64,000 bases of DNA from Gottfriedia acidiceleris (lineage in GTDB: Bacteria; Bacillota; Bacilli; Bacillales; Bacillaceae_G): NCBI RefSeq assembly GCF_002128425.1, contig NZ_NESS01000005.1, forward strand, positions 62,001 through 126,000. The letters are read 5' to 3'. How positions within the stretch are numbered: position 1 is the stretch's first letter; each line of letters begins with the position of its first letter. The notes beneath the pieces were generated by a model, which searched no databases, was not told where the DNA came from, and saw only the letters and a list, made by a program, of their open reading frames with translations. Position numbers and translations under genes: made by a program. Shown here piece by piece: positions 1 through 8,769 of this stretch.

Positions 1-1008
1 ATTTTTATATTCTACTGAACCGTCAACAAGATTAGGTGTATATGCACCATCTTTGTTTTCAATTTCTGTTTTACGATCTAAAATTTCAAAAATCTTCTTC
101 GCAGACGCTTGGTTTTTAGAAAGTACATCTGTTAACCAGCCTAGCATTCTCATCGGCCAAATTAAGTTCCAAATATAACCACTAAATGCAACTAGTTCAC
201 CTAGTGTCATACTATTTTGTAAAACGAAATATCCACCGATAATAATCATTGCTACAAGCGCAATATTTGTTAAAAATTCAATATTAGGAAAATATTTACG
301 CATTGTTTTAGCTTGAGCCATATTTAAATCATAATATCCACGATTCATTTTCAAAAATTTCAATGTCTCATGCTTTTCTCTCGCAAATGCTTTAACCAAT
401 CTTACACCCGCAATATTTTGTTGAGCTGTTGTATTAATTTCAGCTGTATGGTCACTTATTTTACCGTAACCTTTATTAAGTAAGCGATTTAAACGAGTAC
501 CCATATATCCAATTGGGATCATAATTGCTAAACAGATTAGTGCCAACTTCCAATTAATTACAAATAAGATAATTGTGCTGACAGTAAAATAGATAATATT
601 TTCAACAAACAATCTTAGTCCAAACGCAATTGTTTGCCAAATATTTTCCACATCTTCATTAATTCTCGAAAGTAATTCACCCGTATTCATCGAGTCAAAA
701 TACTTAAACTCAAAGCTTTGAATATGCTTGAACATATCATTTTTAATATCTTCATGTACCTCTGAGCTTACTAAGTCATATAAATATTCTTTTACATAAC
801 CAAAAATTGATTTGATAATTGTCACACCGATAATACCCCCAATAACTGGAAGAACTACTGATGCTTTCCCTTTCGTAATACCATCATCGATTAAGATCAT
901 TTGTAAATAAGGAATTAAATGATCCACACCAATTACTAAAACCATTGAAATTGAACCAATAATAAATGAAAGCTTATGCCTAAAGACATATTTTAAAATT
1001 CGAGACAA
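1..1008 (-). CDS. ABC multidrug exporter half-transporter (partial, 3' end outside window)
   Basis: The 336 visible codons hold a type IV ABC-exporter membrane domain: an N-terminal hydrophobic stretch, the exporter coupling region with NTGELLSRINEDVENI, and several further membrane helices. The reading frame leaves the window at the start of the nucleotide-binding domain, so no Walker motif is visible. The start is TTG at 1008, with GGGGAGG seven bases upstream; no ATG with a ribosome site exists nearby. The family resembles BmrC/YheI-type heterodimeric drug exporters, and a partner subunit would be expected beyond the left edge. Expression is probably set by the leader at 1033-1370 (short ORF plus two terminator hairpins). 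The substrate cannot be read from the sequence. Confidence 0.85.
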   Translation of the reverse strand, partial: MSRILKYVFRHKLSFIIGSISMVLVIGVDHLIPYLQMILIDDGITKGKASVVLPVIGGIIGVTIIKSIFGYVKEYLYDLVSSEVHEDIKNDMFKHIQSFEFKYFDSMNTGELLSRINEDVENIWQTIAFGLRLFVENIIYFTVSTIILFVINWKLALICLAIMIPIGYMGTRLNRLLNKGYGKISDHTAEINTTAQQNIAGVRLVKAFAREKHETLKFLKMNRGYYDLNMAQAKTMRKYFPNIEFLTNIALVAMIIIGGYFVLQNSMTLGELVAFSGYIWNLIWPMRMLGWLTDVLSKNQASAKKIFEILDRKTEIENKDGAYTPNLVDGSVEYKN

Positions 1009-1070
1009 AATTATACCTCCCCTGTATCAATTAACCTAACTCTACGCAACCCTCCACTTTTTTTGACAAT

Positions 1071-1107
1071 AAAAAGGCCATGGGAATATTTTCCATACCC
1101 CATGGCC
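1071..1107 (-). terminator. second attenuator-type hairpin upstream of the ABC exporter
   Basis: GGCCATGGG pairs with CCCATGGCC (arms 1099-1107 and 1076-1084), followed on the minus strand by a T5 run. It lies between the leader ORF and the exporter start. Its arms nearly match those of the hairpin at 1168-1194, so the four arms can cross-pair. Confidence 0.7.
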
Positions 1108-1162
1108 ATAAAAAAACGTTTCGCCCAAAAACAAACAGAAATGAATCGTTTCTTTTTGGCAC

Positions 1163-1194
1163 AAAAAAGCCATGGGGAATATAAACCCATGGCT
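1163..1194 (-). terminator. first attenuator-type hairpin after the leader ORF
   Basis: AGCCATGGG (1186-1194) pairs with the CCCATGGC arm at 1169-1176 and is followed by TTTTTT on the minus strand. It begins about 25 bases after the stop codon of the leader ORF, the usual place for a conditional intrinsic terminator. Confidence 0.7.
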
Positions 1195-1218
1195 AGATCG
1201 TCAAATGAAATCTAAGTT

Positions 1219-1308
1219 TCAACGTGGTCCGTCCTGCGTAGAGATAGGGTTCATAATCATTATGAAATTATGTGATGCTTTTTCTTTTAATTTTCTTACA
1301 ATCATCAT
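1219..1308 (-). CDS. leader peptide (29 aa) for the ABC exporter
   Basis: ATG at 1308 has GGAGG nine bases upstream and opens 29 codons. The peptide begins MMIVRKLKEKASHNF and ends MNPISTQDGPR. A sigma-A-type promoter (1341-1370) precedes it, and two terminator hairpins plus the exporter gene follow. This matches the layout of the BmrB leader that controls bmrCD in B. subtilis by ribosome-dependent attenuation (known family); its role here is inferred. The codons for PISTQ contain CTCTACGCA, which is exactly complementary to TGCGTAGAG at 1040-1048, just ahead of the exporter ribosome site. The peptide is too short for homology to prove function, but ribosome site, promoter and hairpins agree. 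Confidence 0.7.
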   Translation of the reverse strand: MMIVRKLKEKASHNFIMIMNPISTQDGPR

Positions 1309-1340
1309 GTTAACCTACCTCCTTTTTATTTGATAATCTT

Positions 1341-1370
1341 ATCATATACGAGTGCACTTTAAAATGTCAA
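1341..1370 (-). promoter_or_regulatory. sigma-A-type promoter of leader and exporter
   Basis: Minus strand: TTGACA (1365-1370), an 18-base spacer, then TATGAT (1341-1346). It points into the leader ORF whose ATG is at 1308. Confidence 0.65.
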
Positions 1371-1386
1371 ACTATTTTTAATAAAT

Positions 1387-3018
1387 TTATAATTCAATTT
1401 TATAAATTATTGCTTCATAAGGTCTTAAGCTTACATTCTCTAGAGTTGAGCTTGAATCTTTATAATTACTTAAAAGTATACTTATTTCATCATAACCATC
1501 ACTATAACTAAATTTTGAATCTTCATTAGTAAAATTAGCTACAATTAATAATTTTTCATCATTATACTTTCTTATATAAGCAAATACTTTTTCATCTTTT
1601 TCAGCAAGCATTTCAAAAGAACCATAAACAATAGCTGGGTTTTGTTTTCGTAATTCGATTAACTGGCGATAATGATGAAAAATTGAATCTGGATCGTTAA
1701 TTGATTGTTCAACATTTATTTTAGTAAAATTCGGATTTACTGCTAACCAAGGGTTTCCTTTTGTAAAACCTCCATGCTTTTCTCCATTCCATTGCATTGG
1801 AGTACGTGCATTGTCTCTACCTTTTGTATAAATCGATTCCATTATATCTTCATGCTTATATCCTTTTGAAATACGGTCATTATACATATTTTTCGTTTCA
1901 ATATCGTCATATTCATCAATTCTTTCAAATCGAATATTTGTCATTCCAATTTCTTCACCTTGATAAATATATGGCGTACCTTGCATTAAATGAAGGATTG
2001 AGGCAAGCATTTTCGCACTTTCAATACGATATTCTTTATCATTACCCCATCTAGAAACAATACGTGGTAAATCATGATTATTCCAGAACAAGCTATTCCA
2101 AGCCTTTCCATCAAGCTGTGTTTGCCACTTATTAAATACTTCTTTTAGCTCTATTAAATTTAGAGGCTTTAAATCCCATTTTTCTTTATCTTCTTGTTGA
2201 TCAAGACTGATATGCTCAAATTGAAATATCATACTTAATTCATTACGAGCTGGATCTGAATATAGCTTTGCAATTTCTGGAGTTGCTCCCCAAGTTTCTC
2301 CAACAGTTAATACGTCGCGATTTCCAAAAGTCTTTTTATTCATCTCTTGCAAAAATTCATGTAGTTTTGGACCATTTGCAGTAATCTCTTGATCAGGAAT
2401 CTTCCCGATTAAATCAATTACGTCCATACGGAATCCACCAATTCCTTTATCAAGCCAGAAGTTCATCATATTGTACACTTCTTCGTGAACTTTCGGATTC
2501 TCCCAGTTTAAATCTGGCTGCCTTTTACTAAATAAATGCAAGAAGTACTGTCCAGTTTCTTCATCATATTCCCAAGCACTGCCACTGAATACAGAAGGAA
2601 GGTCATTTGGTTCACTTCCATTCACAGGGTCTCTCCAAACATAATAGTCTCTATATGGATTATCTTTACTTTTTCGAGATTCAATGAACCATGGATGCTC
2701 ATCAGAAGTATGGTTTACTACTAAATCCATTACGATTTTAATCCCGCGATTATTTGCTTCAGAAATTAATTCATCCATATCCTTCATCGTACCGAATTCT
2801 TCCATAATGTCACAATAATCACTAATATCATACCCATTATCATCATTAGGTGATTTATATACAGGACTTAACCAAATAACATTTATCCCTAAAAGCTTTA
2901 AATAATCAAGCTTTTCAATTATTCCTTTTAAATCACCGATTCCATCAGCGTTACTATCCATAAAACTTCTAGGATATATTTGATAAACTACACTATTATG
3001 CCACCATTTTTTCTCCAT
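1387..3018 (-). CDS. oligo-1,6-glucosidase / alpha-glucosidase (GH13)
   Basis: Cytoplasmic glycoside hydrolase of family GH13 (543 aa; relatives are about 555-560) that releases glucose from isomalto- or malto-oligosaccharides. The four conserved regions are visible: DLVVNHTSDEH (residues 98-108), GFRMDV with nucleophile Asp199, GETWG with acid/base Glu241, and NNHD with Asp316. Val200 directly after the nucleophile is the residue typical of alpha-1,6-preferring isomaltases in this family, so oligo-1,6-glucosidase is favoured over maltase or trehalose-6-phosphate hydrolase. The gene stands alone with no sugar transporter beside it. A cre-like element about 200 bp upstream (3209-3224) suggests carbon catabolite control. 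Confidence 0.88.
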   Translation of the reverse strand: MEKKWWHNSVVYQIYPRSFMDSNADGIGDLKGIIEKLDYLKLLGINVIWLSPVYKSPNDDNGYDISDYCDIMEEFGTMKDMDELISEANNRGIKIVMDLVVNHTSDEHPWFIESRKSKDNPYRDYYVWRDPVNGSEPNDLPSVFSGSAWEYDEETGQYFLHLFSKRQPDLNWENPKVHEEVYNMMNFWLDKGIGGFRMDVIDLIGKIPDQEITANGPKLHEFLQEMNKKTFGNRDVLTVGETWGATPEIAKLYSDPARNELSMIFQFEHISLDQQEDKEKWDLKPLNLIELKEVFNKWQTQLDGKAWNSLFWNNHDLPRIVSRWGNDKEYRIESAKMLASILHLMQGTPYIYQGEEIGMTNIRFERIDEYDDIETKNMYNDRISKGYKHEDIMESIYTKGRDNARTPMQWNGEKHGGFTKGNPWLAVNPNFTKINVEQSINDPDSIFHHYRQLIELRKQNPAIVYGSFEMLAEKDEKVFAYIRKYNDEKLLIVANFTNEDSKFSYSDGYDEISILLSNYKDSSSTLENVSLRPYEAIIYKIEL

Positions 3019-3452
3019 TTAAATTGCCTCCTAGATTTATGTATAGATTAAAATCTTAAAAACTCTAAAAAGGTACTTTCCTCTAAATACATTAATACGG
3101 TACGTGAAATTACACCTTACTCGAACACTCCTCTACATTTGTGCAATCGTGTGCATTTTTTTCTAGAGTAGAGTCCCTATTATTAGAAAACATTTATTCG
3201 GAATTTTATTTAACCGCTTACATTTTCTATTTTAACAAGATTGGTCATTAATGCAAACATTTTCATTTTTCTTCAAATCGTTAAAAATGTTTATACGTAT
3301 CGTTAACCAAAGAACAATAAATTGACAGATCCATTTTTCCGTTTTTCAATTAATCTATTTTTTTCCTAATTTGAAATTTTATTAGATAGGACAAGCTATC
3401 CCTTCATACTATATAAGGCTATGTAATTTCTAAATATATTGTTGGGGGGACG
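3019..3452. other. divergent intergenic region, glucosidase / L,D-transpeptidase
   Basis: This 434-bp AT-rich stretch separates two divergent genes. A cre-like element lies at 3209-3224. No ORF with a ribosome site, repeat or RNA gene was recognised. Confidence 0.6.
3209..3224 (-). promoter_or_regulatory. cre-like CcpA site
   Basis: The minus strand reads AATGTAAGCGGTTAAA. It fits the cre consensus except that the final CA is AA. It lies upstream of the GH13 glucosidase, a typical catabolite-repressed gene. CcpA binding is inferred. Confidence 0.4.
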
Positions 3453-4352
3453 ATGTTGTTTAAGCGCTGTTTTATTTTTTTATTACTATTTATTTTATTT
3501 TTGAGTACTTCTTATGTTCAATCTTACGCCGCAGAAACAAAACCTGTTTCTCAATTTATCATTATTAATAAATCGATTAATAGATTAGCTTTTTATGAGA
3601 ATGGTAAATTGGTAAAAGTTTTTAAAGTAGCGACTGGTAAGAGTCAGGATTTAACTCCTGAAGGCAAGTTTAAAATTGTCGTTAAAATTGTTAACCGTCC
3701 TTATTATAAGGATAATATTCCTGGTGGTGACCCGAGGAATCCGCTTGGTAATAGGTGGTTAGGTTTAAATGCTAGAGGGACATGGGGTACAACCTATGCA
3801 ATCCACGGAAATAATAATCCAAGTTCTGTTGGAACTTATGCTAGTCACGGATGTGTACGAATGTATGATGAAGAAGTAGAATGGTTATTTGATCGTGTTC
3901 AAAAAGGGGCTACTGTTTTAATCACTTCATCAAATAAGTCGTTTCAAGACATCGCTGTTACAAATCATTTATTTGATGAAGATTCAGGAAGTGTAGTTGT
4001 AACAAAACCAACTGATATTCCTACTAGTTTACAACTTGGAAGTGTGGGTTCTGATGTTGAATGGCTTCAGGATACTTTAACAAAATTAGGTTACGCTACA
4101 AACGGGGTCGATGGCTATTTTGCAGAAGGCACAGATCAAGCAGTAAGAGCATTTCAACAAGATAATGGATTAACGAGTGATGGTGTCGTTGGTGCTGGTA
4201 CAAAAAAATTATTAATAGACAAACTCCAAGAAAAAAAACGTGATTCTGTCTCAGCCTATTTTTATACACTTACATTAAAGAAAAATATAAAAATCAATGG
4301 TGAGGACCGATTTGATAGTCAATTAAACGGAGTTCAAAAATTAGATTATTAA
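3453..4352 (+). CDS. L,D-transpeptidase (YkuD) with peptidoglycan-binding domain
   Basis: Secreted cell-wall enzyme that forms 3-3 peptide crosslinks. Residues 1-27 form a signal peptide (basic start, long Leu/Phe core, AYA-like site at YAAE). The YkuD domain spans about 32-158 with His118 (AIHG) and the catalytic motif SHGCVRM (Cys134). A peptidoglycan-binding type 1 repeat follows at about 190-255 (LGSVGSDVEWLQDTL, then VDGYFAEGTDQAVRAFQ). The N-terminal catalytic, C-terminal binding order is common in Bacillaceae. ATG at 3453 sits very close to a G6 run; TTG at 3456 is an alternative start. A bidirectional terminator follows. Confidence 0.88.
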   Translation: MLFKRCFIFLLLFILFLSTSYVQSYAAETKPVSQFIIINKSINRLAFYENGKLVKVFKVATGKSQDLTPEGKFKIVVKIVNRPYYKDNIPGGDPRNPLGNRWLGLNARGTWGTTYAIHGNNNPSSVGTYASHGCVRMYDEEVEWLFDRVQKGATVLITSSNKSFQDIAVTNHLFDEDSGSVVVTKPTDIPTSLQLGSVGSDVEWLQDTLTKLGYATNGVDGYFAEGTDQAVRAFQQDNGLTSDGVVGAGTKKLLIDKLQEKKRDSVSAYFYTLTLKKNIKINGEDRFDSQLNGVQKLDY

Positions 4353-4358
4353 ACTAAA

Positions 4359-4388
4359 AAAGCTGTTGATAGTTTCAACAGCTTTTTA
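4359..4388. terminator. bidirectional intrinsic terminator
   Basis: AGCTGTTGA (4361-4369) and TCAACAGCT (4375-4383) form a 9-bp stem flanked by A and T runs. It sits between convergent genes and serves both. Confidence 0.85.
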
Positions 4389-4393
4389 CATTA

Positions 4394-5431
4394 TTACTTT
4401 GTTAAATATAAATATAATAATTTCATCGTATTTTCCATCGCACTATAATGCGTTCTTTCCATACCATGAGAAGCATGAACACCTGGTCCAATTAACGCGC
4501 CCCGAATATCCTGTCCTCCGCGTAAAGCAGCAACTGTATCAGAACCGTACATTGGATAAATATCTACTGCATAGCTAAGTTCATTTTCTTTCGCTAAGTT
4601 TACTAAATCAGTTGTCATATTGAAATCATATGGTCCACCAGAATCTTTTGCACAAATCGAGACATCATATTCAGTACAGCTTAAATCATCTCCAATACAA
4701 CCCATATCAACTGAAATTAATTCAGTAATATCAGATGGGATATAAGAAGATCCATGTCCAACTTCTTCATACGTTGAAATAAATAATTTTGTTGTATATG
4801 TAGGTACAATTTTTTCCCTTTTAAATAATTCAAGTAAACCAATTAAACATGCTACACTTGCTTTATCATCAATAAATCTTGATTTTATAAATCCGCTTTC
4901 AGTAATTGTCGTTTTCGGATCGAAGAAAATAAAATCTCCTGGGCTAATTCCAAGATTTAATACATCCTCTTTTGACTTAACGCATTCGTCAATACGAACT
5001 TCCATGTTTTCTGGATCACGTTTTTTTGTTTTACTATCTTCGAATACGTGAATTGATGGACTTGTAGATAAAAATGTACCTGAGTATATTTTTCCTTCAC
5101 GTGTTCTAATTTGACAATATTCACTATCAAGAGTTGGTACGATTGGTCCACCAATAATAGTAAATTTTAAAGTACCTTTACTTGTAATTGATCGAACCAT
5201 TGCTCCTAACGTATCAACATGTGCTGATAATCCAATCACTTGCTCATTGCTTTTACCAGGAATTGTGATTACTCCGCAGCCTTTATTAGTCGTTTCGAAA
5301 TCATACCCTAAAGTATTTGTCCAAGACTGAATTAACTCCATAATTTCAAAACAAAAACCACTTGGGCTATTAAACTCTAGTAGTTGTTTAGTAGTTTGTA
5401 GCACATATTCTTTATCAATCTTAATATTCAT
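4394..5431 (-). CDS. M42 family metallopeptidase (glutamyl aminopeptidase type)
   Basis: Cytoplasmic dinuclear metal aminopeptidase, 345 aa, full length for the family. The metal and catalytic set is visible: His71 and Asp73 (SAHVDTLG), Asp188-Asp189 (RFIDDKAS), Glu222-Glu223 (STYEEVGHG), Asp242 (SVDMG) and a C-terminal His in ASHGMERTH. Such enzymes trim N-terminal residues from peptides, often acidic ones; exact specificity cannot be read. The gene is monocistronic and convergent with the L,D-transpeptidase. Confidence 0.87.
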   Translation of the reverse strand: MNIKIDKEYVLQTTKQLLEFNSPSGFCFEIMELIQSWTNTLGYDFETTNKGCGVITIPGKSNEQVIGLSAHVDTLGAMVRSITSKGTLKFTIIGGPIVPTLDSEYCQIRTREGKIYSGTFLSTSPSIHVFEDSKTKKRDPENMEVRIDECVKSKEDVLNLGISPGDFIFFDPKTTITESGFIKSRFIDDKASVACLIGLLELFKREKIVPTYTTKLFISTYEEVGHGSSYIPSDITELISVDMGCIGDDLSCTEYDVSICAKDSGGPYDFNMTTDLVNLAKENELSYAVDIYPMYGSDTVAALRGGQDIRGALIGPGVHASHGMERTHYSAMENTMKLLYLYLTK

Positions 5432-5662
5432 AGTTTTTCCCCTTCAATTTTGAAATTTCATGCAATTCTTAACGTATTTATCATACATTTATTTGTGTTT
5501 GTTATCAATATTACTAGAAAAACATAGACGCGCCGATCAGTTAATTTTAATGGAGAATACAGCGGAAATAAAAATTAAAAAGTATTGCGCTTAATTCCAT
5601 CTCATATAAATAGTGTATATCATGCATTGAAATGAATTAAGCTGATTAAATGAGGTGAAAAG

Positions 5663-6220
5663 TTGTATTTTCTCAAACCTATTACTGAAGAGGTTCGCTT
5701 ATTTCAACTAAAATTCAGTAATCAAACTCAAACGAAGAAATTTATTTTAGTATCTATTTTTGCTTGTATCGCTGCACTCTTTCAAGCAGCAGGTGGTGTT
5801 TTACCAGTTATAGGATTTATTTTAAGTCCGCTCGCCACTGCACCTATTCTATTATGTTCCATGTTTTCCATTCCATTTGGAATAAAGTCCTATTTTCTAA
5901 CAATCACGTTGTTATTCATCTTACAGCCAACTGAACTTATTATATTTCCTTTTACAACAGGATTATTGGGACTTGGCTTAGGTTTGGCTTTTCACTTTTT
6001 TAAAAAGAGATTATCGATCATTGCGACTGGAGCGACTCTATTAATATTAGGAATTATGAGTCTATTATATCTTTTCCACTTTCCAGTCTTAGGACCGGCA
6101 TTTTCTGATTCTTTTTCAATCTATACCGTTCTAATTATTACTATATTTTCTTTCGTTTATTGCTGGTTATGGCTTGAAATTGCTTTAATTATTTTTAAAA
6201 GATTGGTTTTGATGAATTAA
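5663..6220 (+). CDS. hypothetical membrane protein (185 aa)
   Basis: I do not recognise the family with certainty. TTG at 5663 follows GAGGTG at 5652-5657. After about 25 polar residues come five or six hydrophobic segments (about 27-50, 55-75, 78-95, 97-115, 120-140, 150-178), ending in a short basic tail. The compact Gly-rich helices recall the substrate-binding (S) components of ECF vitamin transporters, but no diagnostic motif was found. It stands alone with a terminator downstream. Confidence 0.6.
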   Translation: MYFLKPITEEVRLFQLKFSNQTQTKKFILVSIFACIAALFQAAGGVLPVIGFILSPLATAPILLCSMFSIPFGIKSYFLTITLLFILQPTELIIFPFTTGLLGLGLGLAFHFFKKRLSIIATGATLLILGIMSLLYLFHFPVLGPAFSDSFSIYTVLIITIFSFVYCWLWLEIALIIFKRLVLMN

Positions 6221-6316
6221 CTACCTATCTAATTAGACGTAGAGAATTTTTGAACTAAACAGGCAACAGTTCAAAATAATTACATAACAAAACCTTAAAA
6301 TATAAAAAACATTAAA

Positions 6317-6344
6317 AATCCCTTCAGCGAAATCTGAAGGGATT
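6317..6344. terminator. intrinsic terminator
   Basis: AATCCCTTCAG and CTGAAGGGATT form a perfect 11-bp stem with a short loop, then ATTTTATTTTT on the plus strand. It lies between two convergent genes. Confidence 0.8.
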
Positions 6345-6421
6345 CATTTTATTTTTGATTTGGCTTAAACTGCCTGTAAGTCAAACAGCCACAAATCGCT
6401 CAACTCTTAATATTTATATTT

Positions 6422-6889
6422 CTAATCTATGTACTCGATACCATTAGTTTGACACCATGCGATCGCTAACTCTTTATAGCGTCTGCCGCGATAACTATAC
6501 CAATCCATTTCAATATTAAACTCTCTAACAGCGTCTTTAAATCTTCTAAATGCTCCTTTTCCTTCGATTGTTATTAGTAATATTTTTTGTATTTTCACAT
6601 CTTTAACAGTTAAACAAAAGTCTTCAACAATTTTATATTCATTGATTTCATATTTTGAAGGCAATTCCTTATAGTCCTCAAAATTCTCCACAATTTCATT
6701 TGCGATTTCTAAATTTTCTATCTGCCAATCATGTAAATCATCTATTGGTTTTTCATCTTCAGCATCAATAAGATCATTTTCAGAAACCGAAAAAACTTCA
6801 CCCGTACTTATCTTAACAAATGAACGATAACCATCAATTTGCATTTCCATTTCTTCAATAATATCTTTTATCTTTGCTTTATTTGTCAT
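6422..6889 (-). CDS. UPF0158 family protein
   Basis: A 155-aa soluble, acidic protein of the uncharacterised UPF0158 family. The recognisable core is the C-terminal half, with KGAFRRFKDAVREFNIEMDWY followed by a YRGRRYKELAIAWCQ-like end. The N-terminal half is rich in Glu and Asp. No catalytic motif is apparent and no function is established. ATG at 6889 follows AAGGTG. The neighbours give no clue. Confidence 0.72.
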   Translation of the reverse strand: MTNKAKIKDIIEEMEMQIDGYRSFVKISTGEVFSVSENDLIDAEDEKPIDDLHDWQIENLEIANEIVENFEDYKELPSKYEINEYKIVEDFCLTVKDVKIQKILLITIEGKGAFRRFKDAVREFNIEMDWYSYRGRRYKELAIAWCQTNGIEYID

Positions 6890-7151
6890 ATAGAATCACC
6901 TTCTTATTTTTAATATTTGGCAGATTTGTTACACAGATAATTATACTTGATTAAAAAACAATCTAAAAGAAAATTGGAGTCATATACAACTTAACTGGCA
7001 GTTTGGTCAATAACAAGCCTTCAAATGTATTATATTTGGTTGTAACTAGGTAGATAAAATAAAACAGCACGATAGTTCATAAGTAATAAACCTGTGAATA
7101 TATTCTTGTTATGTTGTTTAAATTTAGTTAGCTTAGGGGTGATTAAGTAAT

Positions 7152-8348
7152 ATGAAGCAACCGATGCGTGTCCTTATTTCCGGTGCAAGCATTGCAGGGC
7201 CAGCACTTGCTTACTGGCTTCATCGCTTTGGTTTCGAGGTAACTGTAGTAGAAAGAGCACCCACTTTACGTCCAGGGGGATTTGCTGTTGATATCCGTGG
7301 CGCTGCAATTTCTGTTCTTGAACGTATGGGGATTCTTGATCAAGTTCGAGCGCTAGATACTCATATGACTGGTGTTTACTTCGTGAACGATAAAGGTAAA
7401 ATCAAAGGTAAAATAAGTGAAGCAAGTATAGGTAATCAACAAGGGATGGATATCGAAATTATGCGTGAAAATATTAGTAGCATTTTGTACGATTTGACTA
7501 AGGATAAAGTTACATATATTTGGGGCGATTCAATTACCTCAATAAATGAGACGATAACAGGAGTAGAAGTTCAATTTACTAATGGGATGCCAGATATATT
7601 TGATTTAATTATAGGTGCAGATGGAATTCATTCCAACGTGCGTACATTGAAATTTGGCGACGAAGATCAGTTTAAACGTACACTAGGTTGTTATATATCG
7701 ATTTTTGAATTCGAGAATTATCTTAATCTCGACCACTCTCAAATGCTTTATACGGTTCCAGGTAAAACTGTTGGAATGTATAGCGCAAATGATAACAAGC
7801 AAGCAAAGGGCATGTTAATATTTCAATCCGAGCCACTGAAATACGACCGTTATAATTTGGAAGAACAAAAGAATCTTATTAAAAATGCTTTCGAAGAACT
7901 TAAGGGTTGGGAAACTCCGAACTTGCTCCAAAAATTGATTAAAGCTTCAGATTTTTATTTTGATGAAATATGTCAGATTCACATGCCGACATGGTCAAAT
8001 GGTCGGATTTCTTTAGTAGGTGATGCGGCTTATTGTCCCTCACCCCTTTCAGGTCAAGGTACTAGCCTGGCCCTTGTCGGAGCATATGTACTTGCAGGAG
8101 AGCTGAAAGCTGCTAATGGTGATTACAAAGAAGCCTTTATAAGCTATGAAAAAGAGATGAGAAGTTTTGTTGAAAAAAATCAAAAAATAGGGCTATTAAG
8201 TGCTGGAGGAATGGTTGAAAAATCTAACTTCAAAATTTTACTACGCAATGCAATGTTACGTTTTCCCATCTTAATGAATGGAATGTTTAAAATGATTACG
8301 AGAATGATAGCTAAAGCTGCAAATGAGATAGAACTGAAAGATTATTAA
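7152..8348 (+). CDS. FAD-dependent monooxygenase (PHBH/TetX-type)
   Basis: Class A flavoprotein hydroxylase, 398 aa. The Rossmann fingerprint is VLISGASIAGPALAYWL (residues 8-24) ending in the acidic VVER. The DG motif is GADGIHSNVR (about 155), and the second FAD motif is GDAAYCPSPLSGQGTSLAL (about 290). These enzymes use NAD(P)H and O2 to hydroxylate aromatic or antibiotic substrates; TetX-like tetracycline inactivation is possible but cannot be asserted. No partner gene or regulator is adjacent. The start ATG follows AGGGGTG. A strong terminator follows. Confidence 0.82.
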   Translation: MKQPMRVLISGASIAGPALAYWLHRFGFEVTVVERAPTLRPGGFAVDIRGAAISVLERMGILDQVRALDTHMTGVYFVNDKGKIKGKISEASIGNQQGMDIEIMRENISSILYDLTKDKVTYIWGDSITSINETITGVEVQFTNGMPDIFDLIIGADGIHSNVRTLKFGDEDQFKRTLGCYISIFEFENYLNLDHSQMLYTVPGKTVGMYSANDNKQAKGMLIFQSEPLKYDRYNLEEQKNLIKNAFEELKGWETPNLLQKLIKASDFYFDEICQIHMPTWSNGRISLVGDAAYCPSPLSGQGTSLALVGAYVLAGELKAANGDYKEAFISYEKEMRSFVEKNQKIGLLSAGGMVEKSNFKILLRNAMLRFPILMNGMFKMITRMIAKAANEIELKDY

Positions 8349-8371
8349 ACTATTAGTTTGCTTTATAAAAG

Positions 8372-8410
8372 AAATAACGCTCGGAGTATATTCTGAGCGT
8401 TATTTCTTTT
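8372..8410 (+). terminator. intrinsic terminator
   Basis: AAATAACGCTC (8372-8382) pairs with GAGCGTTATTT (8395-8405), then CTTTT. It ends the FAD monooxygenase transcript. Confidence 0.8.
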
Positions 8411-8490
8411 AATTAATATCAAAATTATTCTAAGAGCACCCTTTATATTAAATTAACTAGGATGGAATCGTTCTCCTTCGGGGATTCCAA

Positions 8491-8712
8491 ATGCAAAAAG
8501 TGAAGATTGATTACAACACATCCCGACGAACAAATCATCGTCATCATAAATTAGTTACCACGGGCGAAATTGATCCCAGAGACATGTTTACACGGTTGTA
8601 TTTTCGTTTTTTTTTAAACAAGAAAAAAATTTTTTTAGACGTTTTTCGCTTGAAAACCTTGCTATTTCAACGTTTTTTCAACTGGGACAATTCACGTCCA
8701 CAGGGTGGGTAA
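8491..8712 (+). other. doubtful 73-codon ORF in an unusual intergenic stretch
   Basis: An open frame starts MQKVKIDYNTSRRTNHRHHK with no clear ribosome site and is preceded by the inverted repeat GGAATC/GATTCC at 8465-8489. It runs through long T and A tracts (8602-8640) that give Phe/Lys-rich codons. It may be a small protein, a leader or chance. The stretch 8411-8760 otherwise holds only the upstream region of the SR1P gene. Confidence 0.22.
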
Positions 8713-8769
8713 AGTCCCTGGAGAAATAGTGATTCGAACGTGTTATAGTGTGTTTAGGAGGTGTTTCTA

